Source: Streptomyces puniciscabiei (GTDB lineage: Bacteria > Actinomycetota > Actinomycetes > Streptomycetales > Streptomycetaceae). Taken from it: a stretch of 64,000 nucleotides of DNA. The notes under the pieces are model-generated. The model ran no database searches, had not been told where the DNA came from, and saw only the letters and a list, made by a program, of their open reading frames with translations. The stretch is taken from contig NZ_VFNX01000004.1 in the NCBI RefSeq assembly GCF_006715785.1, positions 62,001-126,000 of the forward strand, given 5' to 3'. The stretch's first letter is position 1. Each line of letters starts with the position of its first letter. A program made the translations under genes and the position numbers. Below are positions 16,416 through 24,297 of this stretch, one piece after another.

Positions 16416-17324
16416 TCAGAGTGAACTGCCGGGGGTGAGCAGATCGTCGAGCCCGGCGCGGTGGAAGAAGTCCGCCCGGACGCGGTCGGCGACCGCCGAG
16501 ACGACCTCGCTGCCGTCGCGGGCGGGGTCCACGTGCGTGCGCAGCGGGCGGCGGCCGGCGGGCAGGCCCACCAGCCGTACGACGGCCCCGGCGATCTCGG
16601 CCGGGTCGGCGTCCGGCGGGATCAGCGCCGCGAGGCGTTGGTCCAGCCCGGACAGCAGGGTGCCGTAGCGCTCGTCGTAGGCCGCCGCGCGCCCGGTGTC
16701 GGCGGGGGTGCCGGCGTGCAGGAAGTGGTTCGTGCCGGAGGTGAAGGCGCCCGGGACGACGATCGCCGTGTCGATGCCGAACCGGACCAGCTCACCGGCG
16801 TAACTGACCGCCAGCGCGTCCATCGCCGCCTTCGCCGCGAAGTAAGGCCCCAGGAACGGCGGGCAGCCGCCTCGCGTGCTGGAGCTGCCGATCCACACCA
16901 GCAGCCCCTTGCCGCGCTCCCGCAGATGCGGCAGCGCGGCCCGGTTCACCCGCTGGGCGCCCAGCACGTTGACGTCGTACAGGCCCGCCAGCTGCTCGGG
17001 CGTGAAGGCCTCGGCGGGCCCGGTGGCCATGTGGCCCGCGTTGTGCACCACGACGTCCAGCCGGCCCTCGCCGGACAGCAGGTGGGCCACCGCCGCGTCG
17101 GCGGAGTCCTGGGAGGTGACGTCGAGTTCGACGGCGTGCAGGGACACGCCGTGCTCGGCCGCGTACCGGTCCAGCCCGGTCACGGCGGGCGTGTTGCGGC
17201 CGGCCGCCTGCCGGATCCCGGTGTAGACGGTGTGCCCGGCGTCGGCGAGGGCGCGCACGGTCAGCGCGCCGAAGCCGCTGGACGCGCCGGTGACCAGGAT
17301 CGTCCGGGGGGTGTCCGCAGGCAT
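16416..17324 (-). CDS. Short-chain dehydrogenase/reductase
   Basis: A 302-residue cytoplasmic oxidoreductase of the classical SDR family. TILVTGASSGFGALTVRAL at the N-terminus is the NAD(P)-binding TGxxxGxG motif, VVHNAGHMA is the NNAG-like block, and YFAAKAAMDAL supplies the catalytic Tyr and Lys. The start at 17324 has GGAG six bases upstream; the Met four codons earlier lies within that ribosome site. Substrate unknown. Its neighbour upstream is a second SDR with only a 37-base gap, so the two are probably co-transcribed under the divergent HTH regulator. Confidence 0.9.
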   Translation of the reverse strand: MPADTPRTILVTGASSGFGALTVRALADAGHTVYTGIRQAAGRNTPAVTGLDRYAAEHGVSLHAVELDVTSQDSADAAVAHLLSGEGRLDVVVHNAGHMATGPAEAFTPEQLAGLYDVNVLGAQRVNRAALPHLRERGKGLLVWIGSSSTRGGCPPFLGPYFAAKAAMDALAVSYAGELVRFGIDTAIVVPGAFTSGTNHFLHAGTPADTGRAAAYDERYGTLLSGLDQRLAALIPPDADPAEIAGAVVRLVGLPAGRRPLRTHVDPARDGSEVVSAVADRVRADFFHRAGLDDLLTPGSSL

Positions 17325-17361
17325 GATCGACTCCATGGGGTGGGGATCGGGAGGGGGAGGG

Positions 17362-18234
17362 TCAGACGATGCCGCCGTTGGCGCGCACGACCTGGCCGTT
17401 GACCCAGTGGCCGGCCGGGGAGGCGAGGAACGCCACCACCTCGGCGATGTCGTCCGGCGTGCCGAGGCGCTCCAGGGGCGGCTGGGCGGCCAGGCGCGCG
17501 ATGGTCTCCTCGTCCTTGCCGTCCAGGAAGAGTTCGGTGGCCGTGGGCCCGGGGGCCACGGTGTTCACGGTGACGTCCCGGCCGCGCAGCTCGCGGGCCA
17601 GCACCAGGGTGAGGGCCTCGACCGCGCCCTTGCTCGCGCTGTAGGCGCCGTACGCGGGGAAGGCCAGGCCCACCACGGACGTGGAGAAGGCGACGAACGA
17701 GCCGCCCCGGCGCAGGGTGCGGGCGGCCTGCCGGGCGACCACGAACGTGCCGCGGATGTTGGTGCGGTGCATCGCGTCCAGCTGTGTGAGGTCCAGCTCG
17801 GCGATCGGCGCCAGGTACATCCGGCCCGCCGCGTGGACCACCACGTCGACTCCGCCGAACTCCGCGGCCGCTGCCTGGAACAACTCGGCGACCTGCTGTT
17901 CGTCGGCGACGTCGGCGCGCACGGCGACCGCGCTGCCGCCGGCCGCGGTGACCTCCTTGACGGCGGCCTCGGCCAGGTCGCGGTTGCCGGCGTACCCGAT
18001 CACCACGGCGTACCCCTCGGCGGCGAGCCGGCTCACCGTCGCCCGGCCGATGCCGCGTGAACCGCCGGTGACGACGGCGACGCGGGGCCGGGCGGCCGAA
18101 TCCTGCGTGGCCGGTGCCTGCGTGGCCGGTTCCTGCGGGGCCGAGGCCGGGGTGGTCGATTCATGGGTGGCCGATTCCTGGACGGCCGATGCCTGGGTGG
18201 TCGATGCCTGGGTGGTCGTTTCCCGAGCGGACAT
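17362..18234 (-). CDS. SDR-family oxidoreductase with N-terminal pentapeptide repeats
   Basis: A 290-residue SDR. The catalytic part starts near residue 48 with VAVVTGGSRGIGRATVSRLA, continues with VVHAAGRM, and has Ser and YSASKGAVEAL for catalysis, ending in the usual GHWVNGQVVRANGG. Ahead of it is a low-complexity tail, residues 7-46, of eight five-residue repeats of the TTQAS, AVQES, ATQAP type. AGGAGA seven bases before the ATG at 18234 shows the tail is translated. Such a tail is not part of the SDR fold. The gene is first in the minus-strand set and divergent from the HTH regulator at 18366. Confidence 0.9.
   Translation of the reverse strand: MSARETTTQASTTQASAVQESATHESTTPASAPQEPATQAPATQDSAARPRVAVVTGGSRGIGRATVSRLAAEGYAVVIGYAGNRDLAEAAVKEVTAAGGSAVAVRADVADEQQVAELFQAAAAEFGGVDVVVHAAGRMYLAPIAELDLTQLDAMHRTNIRGTFVVARQAARTLRRGGSFVAFSTSVVGLAFPAYGAYSASKGAVEALTLVLARELRGRDVTVNTVAPGPTATELFLDGKDEETIARLAAQPPLERLGTPDDIAEVVAFLASPAGHWVNGQVVRANGGIV
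18097..18216 (-). repeat. 15-bp coding repeat, eight copies (SDR N-terminal tail)
   Basis: Eight degenerate 15-base units, such as those around GGTGGTCGATGCCTG on the plus strand, encode the pentapeptide series TTQAS-TTQAS-AVQES-ATHES-onward at residues 7-46 of the SDR. The unit length keeps the frame, so copy number could vary without breaking the gene. Confidence 0.85.
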
Positions 18235-18365
18235 GAGGGGTCTCCTGGCGGACGAGGCGGTGCGGGAGGTTCCACTTCAGCCTGGGCCGCCGTACCCGGG
18301 CCAACCACGGCTGCGCCCACCCTGGGGACGGCAACCCCTGGCTACGCCCGCCCGGAGGCGCGACC

Positions 18366-19247
18366 ATGGACGGCGTGAACCATGCCGAGCTGGCCGCCTT
18401 CCTGAAATCCCGGCGCGACCGGGTCCGCCCCGCCGACGTCGGCCTGCCCACGGGCCCCCGCCGACGGGTCCCGGGCCTGCGCCGCGAGGAGGTGGCCCAG
18501 CTGGCCGGGCTGTCCGCCGACTACTACACCGAGCTGGAGCGGGGCCGCGGCGCACAGCCCTCCGCACAGGTCCTGGCCGCCCTCGCCCGCGCCCTGCGGC
18601 TCGGCGGCGACGAACGCGACCACCTCTTCCATCTCGCCGACCGCCCGCTGCCGGCCGGCACGCCCGGGCCCACCGCGCTCGTCCAGCCCGCCCTGCTCGG
18701 CCTGCTGGACCGGCTCACCACGACCCCGGCCCAGGTCATCACCGACCTGCACGAGCCGCTCGTGCAGAACCCCCTCGCCGTGGCGCTGCTCGGCGAGATG
18801 CCGGGCGGACACGGGATCCACCGGAGCTTCGTCCACCGCTGGTTCACCGACCCCGCCGCCCGCGGGATCTACCCGGCCGAGGACCATCCGCACCACTCGC
18901 GGGTCTTCACCGCCGACCTCCGGGCGGTCGCGGCCCGGCGCGCCAAGGACTCCGACGTCACCCGGCTGGTGGCCACACTGCTCCGGCGCAGCACGGAGTT
19001 CGCCGAGCTGTGGGAGGAGCGGGAGGTGGCCCTGCGCCGCACCGACCACAAGCGGATCGCGCACCCCTTGCTCGGCGTCATCGAGCTGGACTGCCACAGC
19101 CTCTTCAGTGAGGACGGCCGCCAGCGGCTGCTGTGGTTCAGCGCCCCGCCCGGTACCGAGGGAGCCGCCCAGTTGGAGCTGCTCCAGGTGATCGGCACCC
19201 AGGACCTGAGCGCCACGCCGGACGAGCCGGGGCGCCGGCCCCGCTGA
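18366..19247 (+). CDS. Helix-turn-helix (XRE/MmyB-type) transcriptional regulator
   Basis: A 293-residue DNA-binding protein. The N-terminal HTH spans about residues 8-85: FLKSRRDRVRPADVGLP, then VPGLRREEVAQLAGLSADYY and TELERGRGAQPSAQVLAALA. The remaining 200 residues match the MmyB-like ligand-binding domain of this actinobacterial family (LVQNPLAVALLG, FVHRWFTDPAAR, LLWFSAPPGT). It starts at ATG behind CGGAGG and is transcribed away from the SDR set across a 131-base gap, so it most likely controls those genes. The ligand is unknown. Confidence 0.92.
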   Translation: MDGVNHAELAAFLKSRRDRVRPADVGLPTGPRRRVPGLRREEVAQLAGLSADYYTELERGRGAQPSAQVLAALARALRLGGDERDHLFHLADRPLPAGTPGPTALVQPALLGLLDRLTTTPAQVITDLHEPLVQNPLAVALLGEMPGGHGIHRSFVHRWFTDPAARGIYPAEDHPHHSRVFTADLRAVAARRAKDSDVTRLVATLLRRSTEFAELWEEREVALRRTDHKRIAHPLLGVIELDCHSLFSEDGRQRLLWFSAPPGTEGAAQLELLQVIGTQDLSATPDEPGRRPR

Positions 19248-19533
19248 GCCGGCCCCCGGAAGGCACCGGACTTGTCACGATGTCGGCAGACCCGTGGCGG
19301 ATCATCCGTCGCCTGAGGCACCCTTGACAGTGTGCGCCCTGTTTCGCGACGTTTGAGCAGTCGCGCGCGGAGGGGATGCGGCGCACATCGGAACCAGTGG
19401 CAGGACGCGCCCGGCGCGTCATGGGGGGAGCGGTCGCCCATGCGATCCATGAGCCATGATCCACACGCCTCACCGGCCTGTGCCGCCTCGGGCACGCCGC
19501 TCGCGGCGCCTGCGGAAGGACGGTCGAACTGAG

Positions 19534-20658
19534 GTGGAGATCACCATCCACAGACCCGGCGAGCTGACACCCGAGCTGCGCCGGGCCTGGCACCGCGCGA
19601 TGGACGAGTCGCCCGAGTACTCCAACCCCTTCCTCGCACCGGAGTTCGCGATCGGTGTCGGCCGCTACCGGCGCGGGGCCCGGGTGGCGGTCCTGCACCA
19701 GGACGGGGAGCCCGCCGGGTTCCTCCCGTACGAGCGGGGGCCGTTCGGCACCGGACGGGCCATCGGGCTCGGGCTGTCCGACTGCCAGGCCCTCGTGCAC
19801 CGGCCCGGGGTCACCTGGAACGCGGAGGAACTGCTGCGGGCCTGCGGCCTCAGCATCTTCGAGTTCGACCATCTGGTCGAGGAGCAGCGACCGTTCGCAC
19901 CCCACGTCACCGGCACCTTCGCCTCACCGGTGATCGATGTGAAGCCCGGCGACGGCGGCTACCCGGAGTGGCTGCGCGGCACCTACCCGGGCCTGGCCAA
20001 GACCACGCTGAAGAAGGAGCGCCGGCTCGGCCGGGACATCGGCGAGGTGCGGTTCGAGTTCGACGAGCGCGACCCCGAGATGCTGCGCACCCTCATGCGG
20101 TGGAAGTCCGCGCAGTACCGCAGGACCGGCCGCATGGACCGGTTCTCCCGGCCGTGGATCGTCGGCCTGGTCGACCACCTCTTCCGTGTCCGCGAGGAAC
20201 ACTTCACCGGAGTGCTGTCCGTGCTGTACGCGGGCGACCGCCCGGTCGCGGCCCACTTCGGCCCCCGGTCCAGCACCGTGCTGGCAGCCTGGTTCACCGC
20301 CTACGATCCCGAACTCCACTACTACTCCCCGGGGTTGATGATGCATCTGCGGACCGCCGAGGCGGCGGCCCGGCACGGGGTCACCCTCGTGGACCTGGGG
20401 CGTGGCGACAAGGAGTACAAGGACTGGCTCAAGACCCGTGAACTGCGGGTCGCCGAGGGCTTCGCGGCCCGCCCCCACCCGGTGGCGCTCGCCCAGCGGC
20501 TGTGGCGCAGACCCGTGCGCGGGCTGCGCAACACGGTAAACGCCCATCCGCGGCTGCGCGAGCCGGCCGACCGGCTGCTGAGAACGGTGGGCAGGATGCG
20601 CACCCAGGGTGTGGCGGCTCCCCCGGGCGCCCGGAGGAATCGCCTCCCGGAGCGGTAG
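19534..20658 (+). CDS. GNAT-fold acyltransferase, BioF2/FemAB-like
   Basis: About 374 residues. The C-terminal half contains KTTLKKERRLGRDIG, VLYAGDRPVAAHFG, and then YYSPGLMMHLRTAEAAARHG and VDLGRGDKEYKDWLK, the pattern of the Acetyltransf_6 (BioF2-like, CelD/BcsL) group related to FemAB transferases. Such proteins transfer acyl or aminoacyl groups to cell-surface or polysaccharide precursors. No signal peptide or membrane segment is present. GTG at 19534 is preferred because GGAAGGA lies upstream and the preceding 26 residues are basic and unlike the family. The acceptor is unknown; there are no polysaccharide genes beside it. Confidence 0.8.
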   Translation: MEITIHRPGELTPELRRAWHRAMDESPEYSNPFLAPEFAIGVGRYRRGARVAVLHQDGEPAGFLPYERGPFGTGRAIGLGLSDCQALVHRPGVTWNAEELLRACGLSIFEFDHLVEEQRPFAPHVTGTFASPVIDVKPGDGGYPEWLRGTYPGLAKTTLKKERRLGRDIGEVRFEFDERDPEMLRTLMRWKSAQYRRTGRMDRFSRPWIVGLVDHLFRVREEHFTGVLSVLYAGDRPVAAHFGPRSSTVLAAWFTAYDPELHYYSPGLMMHLRTAEAAARHGVTLVDLGRGDKEYKDWLKTRELRVAEGFAARPHPVALAQRLWRRPVRGLRNTVNAHPRLREPADRLLRTVGRMRTQGVAAPPGARRNRLPER

Positions 20659-20764
20659 CGACTGGCAGGTTCTCGTCAAAATTTGGCCAAGCGGCGGATG
20701 TTTTCGCGCCATCGTGATCGGGTCTCCTGCGTCGGCAGTGTCGATGCCCTCCGGGAGGTCCCTG

Positions 20765-23401
20765 GTGTCCGTACCAACCCGCAGAAGACGGTGGTTCACC
20801 GTCTGCGCACTCACCGCGTCCGCCGCGCTCGTCGCGATTTCCCCGTCCGTCGCCTCCGGGCGCTCGGTGAGCCCCTTCGGTGTCCGTGCCCTCGGCCAAC
20901 TGGCCAAGGAGCGCGAGCAGTCGGTGGGTGCCATGTCGCCGCACGTGGCGGCGGACGACGACGGCAACGAGGCCGACGAGATCGCCGAGGGCGCGGACCA
21001 GTACGCCGAGGCCCGCACCTCGCCGGGTGTGGTCGCACCGGGCGCGTACGGCGCCGCCTGGCAGGACCTGAACAACCTCCGGAGCACGGGCGGCCGTTGG
21101 CGCACCACCACCGACCTGCCGTACAACTCCGACGACCCGCGCTACCGCGACATCGACTCCAACTCCAGCGGCGGCAGCGGGAACGTCACCGGCCGGATGG
21201 CGGCGGTCGCCGCCGACGACGACGGTTACGTCTACGCGGGCAGCGCCGGCGGCGGAGTGTGGCGCTCGCGCAGCGGAGGCGGCCACTGGCAGCCCATCAG
21301 CGACCGGCTGCCCGCCCAGTCCACCGGCGCCCTCGCCCTCGACGGCACCGGCCGGCTGTGGCTGGGCACGGGTGAGGCGACCACCAACGCCGACGCCTAC
21401 CTCGGCAGCGGCGTCTACGTCCTCACCCACCCCCACCACGGCACCTTCTCCGCGCGCAGCCGGGTCGGCGGCGACGAGCTGGAGAGCACCACCATCCACG
21501 AGCTGCGCTTCGGCGGCGACACGGTGTGGGCGGCCACCGGCAAGGGCGTGTGGAGCCACTCCACGAAGACGCTCAGCGGCCCCTGGAAGCTGGAGTTCGC
21601 GCCCAACCCGGACTTCCTGCCCGGCGGTTCCAAGGCCGACGACCCGAGCGCGCCGTACAAGAACATCGCCAACGACATCGCCATCGACCCCAAGGACCCG
21701 TCCAAGGTGGTCCTCGCCGTCGGCTGGCGCAGCGGCGACGACTACAACGGCTTCTACACGAAGGTGAACGGCACCTGGACCCGCATCACCAGCGGTCTCG
21801 GTGACCTCCCGGCCGACGCCGACAACGTCGGCAACGTCACCTTCGCACGCGCCGCCGACGGCTCCCGCTACTACGCCATCGACCAGTCCCCGGAGCAGCT
21901 GAACACCAACCCGGACAGCGGCCTGGAGGGCATCTACGTCTCGAAGTCCGGCTCGCCCACCGGCCCCTGGACGAAGATCGCCGACTACAAGGGCCTGGCG
22001 GCCGACAACTCGGCACTGACCACGGCCGGTTACATGCCCGGCGTCCAGGCCTGGTACAACCAGTTCCTCGCCGTCGACCCGGGCGACCCGCAGCACGTGT
22101 ACGCCGGCCTCGAGGAGGTCTACGAGTCCAAGGACGGCGGCTCCAACTGGTCCACGGTCGGCCCGTACTGGAACTTCCCCTTCTCCTGCTGGAGCATCGA
22201 CCCGGCCAAGCAGACCGGTGACTGCAACCCGACCACCCACTCCGACCAGCACGGTGTCGCGATCGGCCGCTACCACGGCAAGAGCTTCGTGTACGTCGGC
22301 AACGACGGCGGCATCTACAAGCGCCCGGTGAACGGCTCCCAGGACGCCTCCGGACACGCCACCGACTGGACGTCCCTCAACGACGGGACCATCGACGCCC
22401 TCCAGTACTACTCCGTCGGCATCGGCCGGGACCTCGACCACGGCGGCCTGTCCGTCACCGGCGGCCTGCAGGACAACGGCCAGTCCGTCCTGCGCGGCGA
22501 CGACAAGGTGATGGGCTCGAACTTCGGCGGCGACGGCGGCGACACCCTCACCGACCCGGCGAACGGCTGCAACATCGCCGAGGAGTACGTCTACCTCGCC
22601 GTCCAGGTCACCCAGAACTGCGCGGTGAACGACGGCAGCTGGGCCACCGACCCGGGCAAGGCCACCTCGTACTCCGTCGCCCCGCCCGACAACGCCACCA
22701 GCGAGGCCCGCTTCATCGCCCCGCTCGCCGCGGACCTGAAGGACGGCAACACCTGGGTCGCCGGCGGCCGGCACATCTGGGTGCAGACCCACGGCTACGC
22801 CATCCGCAGCGGCAAGGAGTGGACCAGCGTCCACGACTTCGGCGCCGGCCGGGTCGCGACCGCCGTCGCCGCCTCCGGCGGGAAGATCTACGCCGCCTGG
22901 TGCGGCCCCTGCAACAACCAGGGCTTCGCCCGCGGCATCGCCGTCGGCAACGCGGACGGCACCGGCTGGCACGACATCAGCCTGCCCGTCGACGGCACCG
23001 TGCCCAACCGCTACCTCAGCGGCTTCGCCGTCGACCCGAAGAACGCCGACCACGTCTTCCTCGCGGTCAACGGCTTCTCCCGGCACTGGACCGAGGGACC
23101 CGGCGCGGGCGTCGGCCACGTCTTCGAGTCCACCGACGGCGGGACGACCTGGAAGGACATCTCGGCCAACCTGCCCGACGTGCCCACCAACTCCGCGCTC
23201 GTGACGGCGGACGGCGGCCTCGCCGTCGCCACCGACCTCGGCGTCGTGTACCGCGCGCCGGGCCGCACCACCTGGCAGCGGATCGGCAGCCTGCCGGCCG
23301 TCGCCGTCCTCCAGCTCAAGGCGAGCCCCGACGGCGGCACCCTGTACGCCGCCACGCACGGCCGCGGGATCTACACCGTCAAGGTGTGCGACCTCCGCTG
23401 A
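20765..23401 (+). CDS. Large secreted beta-propeller protein (Asp-box/sortilin-like)
   Basis: An 878-residue exported protein. The GTG start at 20765 has GGGAGGT six bases upstream, and a basic signal peptide (TRRRRWFTVCALTASAALVA) follows directly. The mature protein is rich in propeller repeats with Asp-box-like motifs, for example SKDGGSNW near residue 455 and STDGGTTW near 788, and blade strands such as DGYVYAGSAGGGVWRSR and GGTLYAATHGRGIY. Such folds occur in sialidase-like glycosidases, xyloglucanases and sortilin-type binding proteins. No complete catalytic signature is visible, so enzyme activity is uncertain. Four 22-bp repeats begin at its stop codon and a terminator hairpin follows. 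Confidence 0.85.
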   Translation: MSVPTRRRRWFTVCALTASAALVAISPSVASGRSVSPFGVRALGQLAKEREQSVGAMSPHVAADDDGNEADEIAEGADQYAEARTSPGVVAPGAYGAAWQDLNNLRSTGGRWRTTTDLPYNSDDPRYRDIDSNSSGGSGNVTGRMAAVAADDDGYVYAGSAGGGVWRSRSGGGHWQPISDRLPAQSTGALALDGTGRLWLGTGEATTNADAYLGSGVYVLTHPHHGTFSARSRVGGDELESTTIHELRFGGDTVWAATGKGVWSHSTKTLSGPWKLEFAPNPDFLPGGSKADDPSAPYKNIANDIAIDPKDPSKVVLAVGWRSGDDYNGFYTKVNGTWTRITSGLGDLPADADNVGNVTFARAADGSRYYAIDQSPEQLNTNPDSGLEGIYVSKSGSPTGPWTKIADYKGLAADNSALTTAGYMPGVQAWYNQFLAVDPGDPQHVYAGLEEVYESKDGGSNWSTVGPYWNFPFSCWSIDPAKQTGDCNPTTHSDQHGVAIGRYHGKSFVYVGNDGGIYKRPVNGSQDASGHATDWTSLNDGTIDALQYYSVGIGRDLDHGGLSVTGGLQDNGQSVLRGDDKVMGSNFGGDGGDTLTDPANGCNIAEEYVYLAVQVTQNCAVNDGSWATDPGKATSYSVAPPDNATSEARFIAPLAADLKDGNTWVAGGRHIWVQTHGYAIRSGKEWTSVHDFGAGRVATAVAASGGKIYAAWCGPCNNQGFARGIAVGNADGTGWHDISLPVDGTVPNRYLSGFAVDPKNADHVFLAVNGFSRHWTEGPGAGVGHVFESTDGGTTWKDISANLPDVPTNSALVTADGGLAVATDLGVVYRAPGRTTWQRIGSLPAVAVLQLKASPDGGTLYAATHGRGIYTVKVCDLR

Positions 23402-23485
23402 CCGGCATCCGAAGAGGAGCTGACCGGCATCCGAAGAGGAGCTGACCGGCATCCGAAGAGGAGCTGACCGGCATCCGAAGAGGAG
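23398..23485 (+). repeat. 22-bp direct repeat, four perfect copies
   Basis: CTGACCGGCATCCGAAGAGG plus AG is repeated four times without change. The first copy contains the TGA stop of the beta-propeller gene, so the array grew from the gene end into the 3' region. Perfect identity points to recent slippage. The unit carries AGAGGAG, which resembles a ribosome site, but no gene follows on this strand. Confidence 0.97.
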
Positions 23486-23513
23486 GGGTGACTCCCGGCC
23501 CGGGGGTCACCCC
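23485..23513. terminator. Bidirectional hairpin between convergent genes
   Basis: GGGGTGAC (23485-23492) pairs with GTCACCCC (23506-23513), with further CCC/GGG pairing inside. It sits between the beta-propeller gene (plus) and the end of the ABC operon (minus, stop at 23527), and could terminate both. Confidence 0.75.
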
Positions 23514-23526
23514 TCCGCGCGTCTCC

Positions 23527-24294
23527 TCATCCCGCCCCTCCCGGCGGAGCGCCCCGCACGGCCTGCCCCACCTCCGTGCGCAGCTTCACGAACCCCGGCA
23601 GGCTCCGGGTGGTGAGCTGGTCCCGTTCGCGGGGCAGGTCGACCGGCAGGTCCAGGACGACGCGCGAGCCGGGGCCGGGGGAGAGGACGACGACGCGGTC
23701 ACCGACGTACACACTCTCGTCGATGTCGTGGGTGACGAACACGATGGTCGTGTCGTTGGTGCGGTGGACCTGAAGCAGCAGGTCCTCCAGGTCCTCGCGG
23801 GTGCCCGCGTCCAGCGAGCCGAACGGCTCGTCCATGAGCAGCAGGGAGGGCCGGCAGACCAGGGCGCGGGCGATGGCGACTCGCTGCTGCATGCCGCCGG
23901 ACAGCTCCCGGGGACGGCGCCGGGCGACCCCGTGCAGGCCGACCCGTTCGAGGATCGTCTCGGCCTCGGCCCGGCGGGCGGCGCGGGCCAGGCCCCGGCG
24001 GCGCAGTGGCAGGGCCACGTTGTCGCGGACGGTGAGCCAGGGCAGCAGCGAGCGGCCGTACTCCTGGAAGACGACGGCGAGCCGCTCCGGTACGCCCGTC
24101 ACCGCCGTCCCGTCGATCGTGACCGTCCCCTCCTGTGCGGGCAGCAGCCCGGCGATGGTGCGCAGCAGCGTGGACTTGCCGCACCCGGAGGGGCCGACCA
24201 CGCTGAGGAGCTGTCCGTCCGGCACGGTGAGGGTGATGCCGTCCAGGACGCGGGTGTCGCCGAAGTGCCGGCCGACGGAGTCGAGGCGCAGCAT
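23527..24294 (-). CDS. ABC transporter ATP-binding protein (nitrate/sulfonate/taurine type)
   Basis: A 255-residue cytoplasmic ATPase that would power an importer. Walker A is GPSGCGKST at about 34-42, the Q-loop is VVFQEY, the signature is LSGGMQQRVAIARAL, Walker B is LLLMDEPFGSLDA, and the H-loop is FVTHDIDES. Closest in pattern to SsuB/TauB-type ATPases. The start is four bases after the stop of the benzoylformate decarboxylase gene, and it is the last gene of a five-gene minus-strand operon (binding protein, two permeases, decarboxylase, ATPase). Confidence 0.95.
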   Translation of the reverse strand: MLRLDSVGRHFGDTRVLDGITLTVPDGQLLSVVGPSGCGKSTLLRTIAGLLPAQEGTVTIDGTAVTGVPERLAVVFQEYGRSLLPWLTVRDNVALPLRRRGLARAARRAEAETILERVGLHGVARRRPRELSGGMQQRVAIARALVCRPSLLLMDEPFGSLDAGTREDLEDLLLQVHRTNDTTIVFVTHDIDESVYVGDRVVVLSPGPGSRVVLDLPVDLPRERDQLTTRSLPGFVKLRTEVGQAVRGAPPGGAG

Positions 24295-24297
24295 CCC

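Noticed and set aside
19324..19353. TTGACA upstream of the GNAT-like gene as a promoter
   Set aside because: No acceptable -10 hexamer at 16-19 bases, so it is likely chance.
20429..23452. Thousand-codon minus-strand frame opposite the secreted propeller gene
   Set aside because: Same GC artefact; the plus-strand gene has signal peptide, ribosome site and Asp-box motifs.
23398..23485. 22-bp repeats as a CRISPR array
   Set aside because: Copies are directly adjacent with no spacers, and no cas genes are present.
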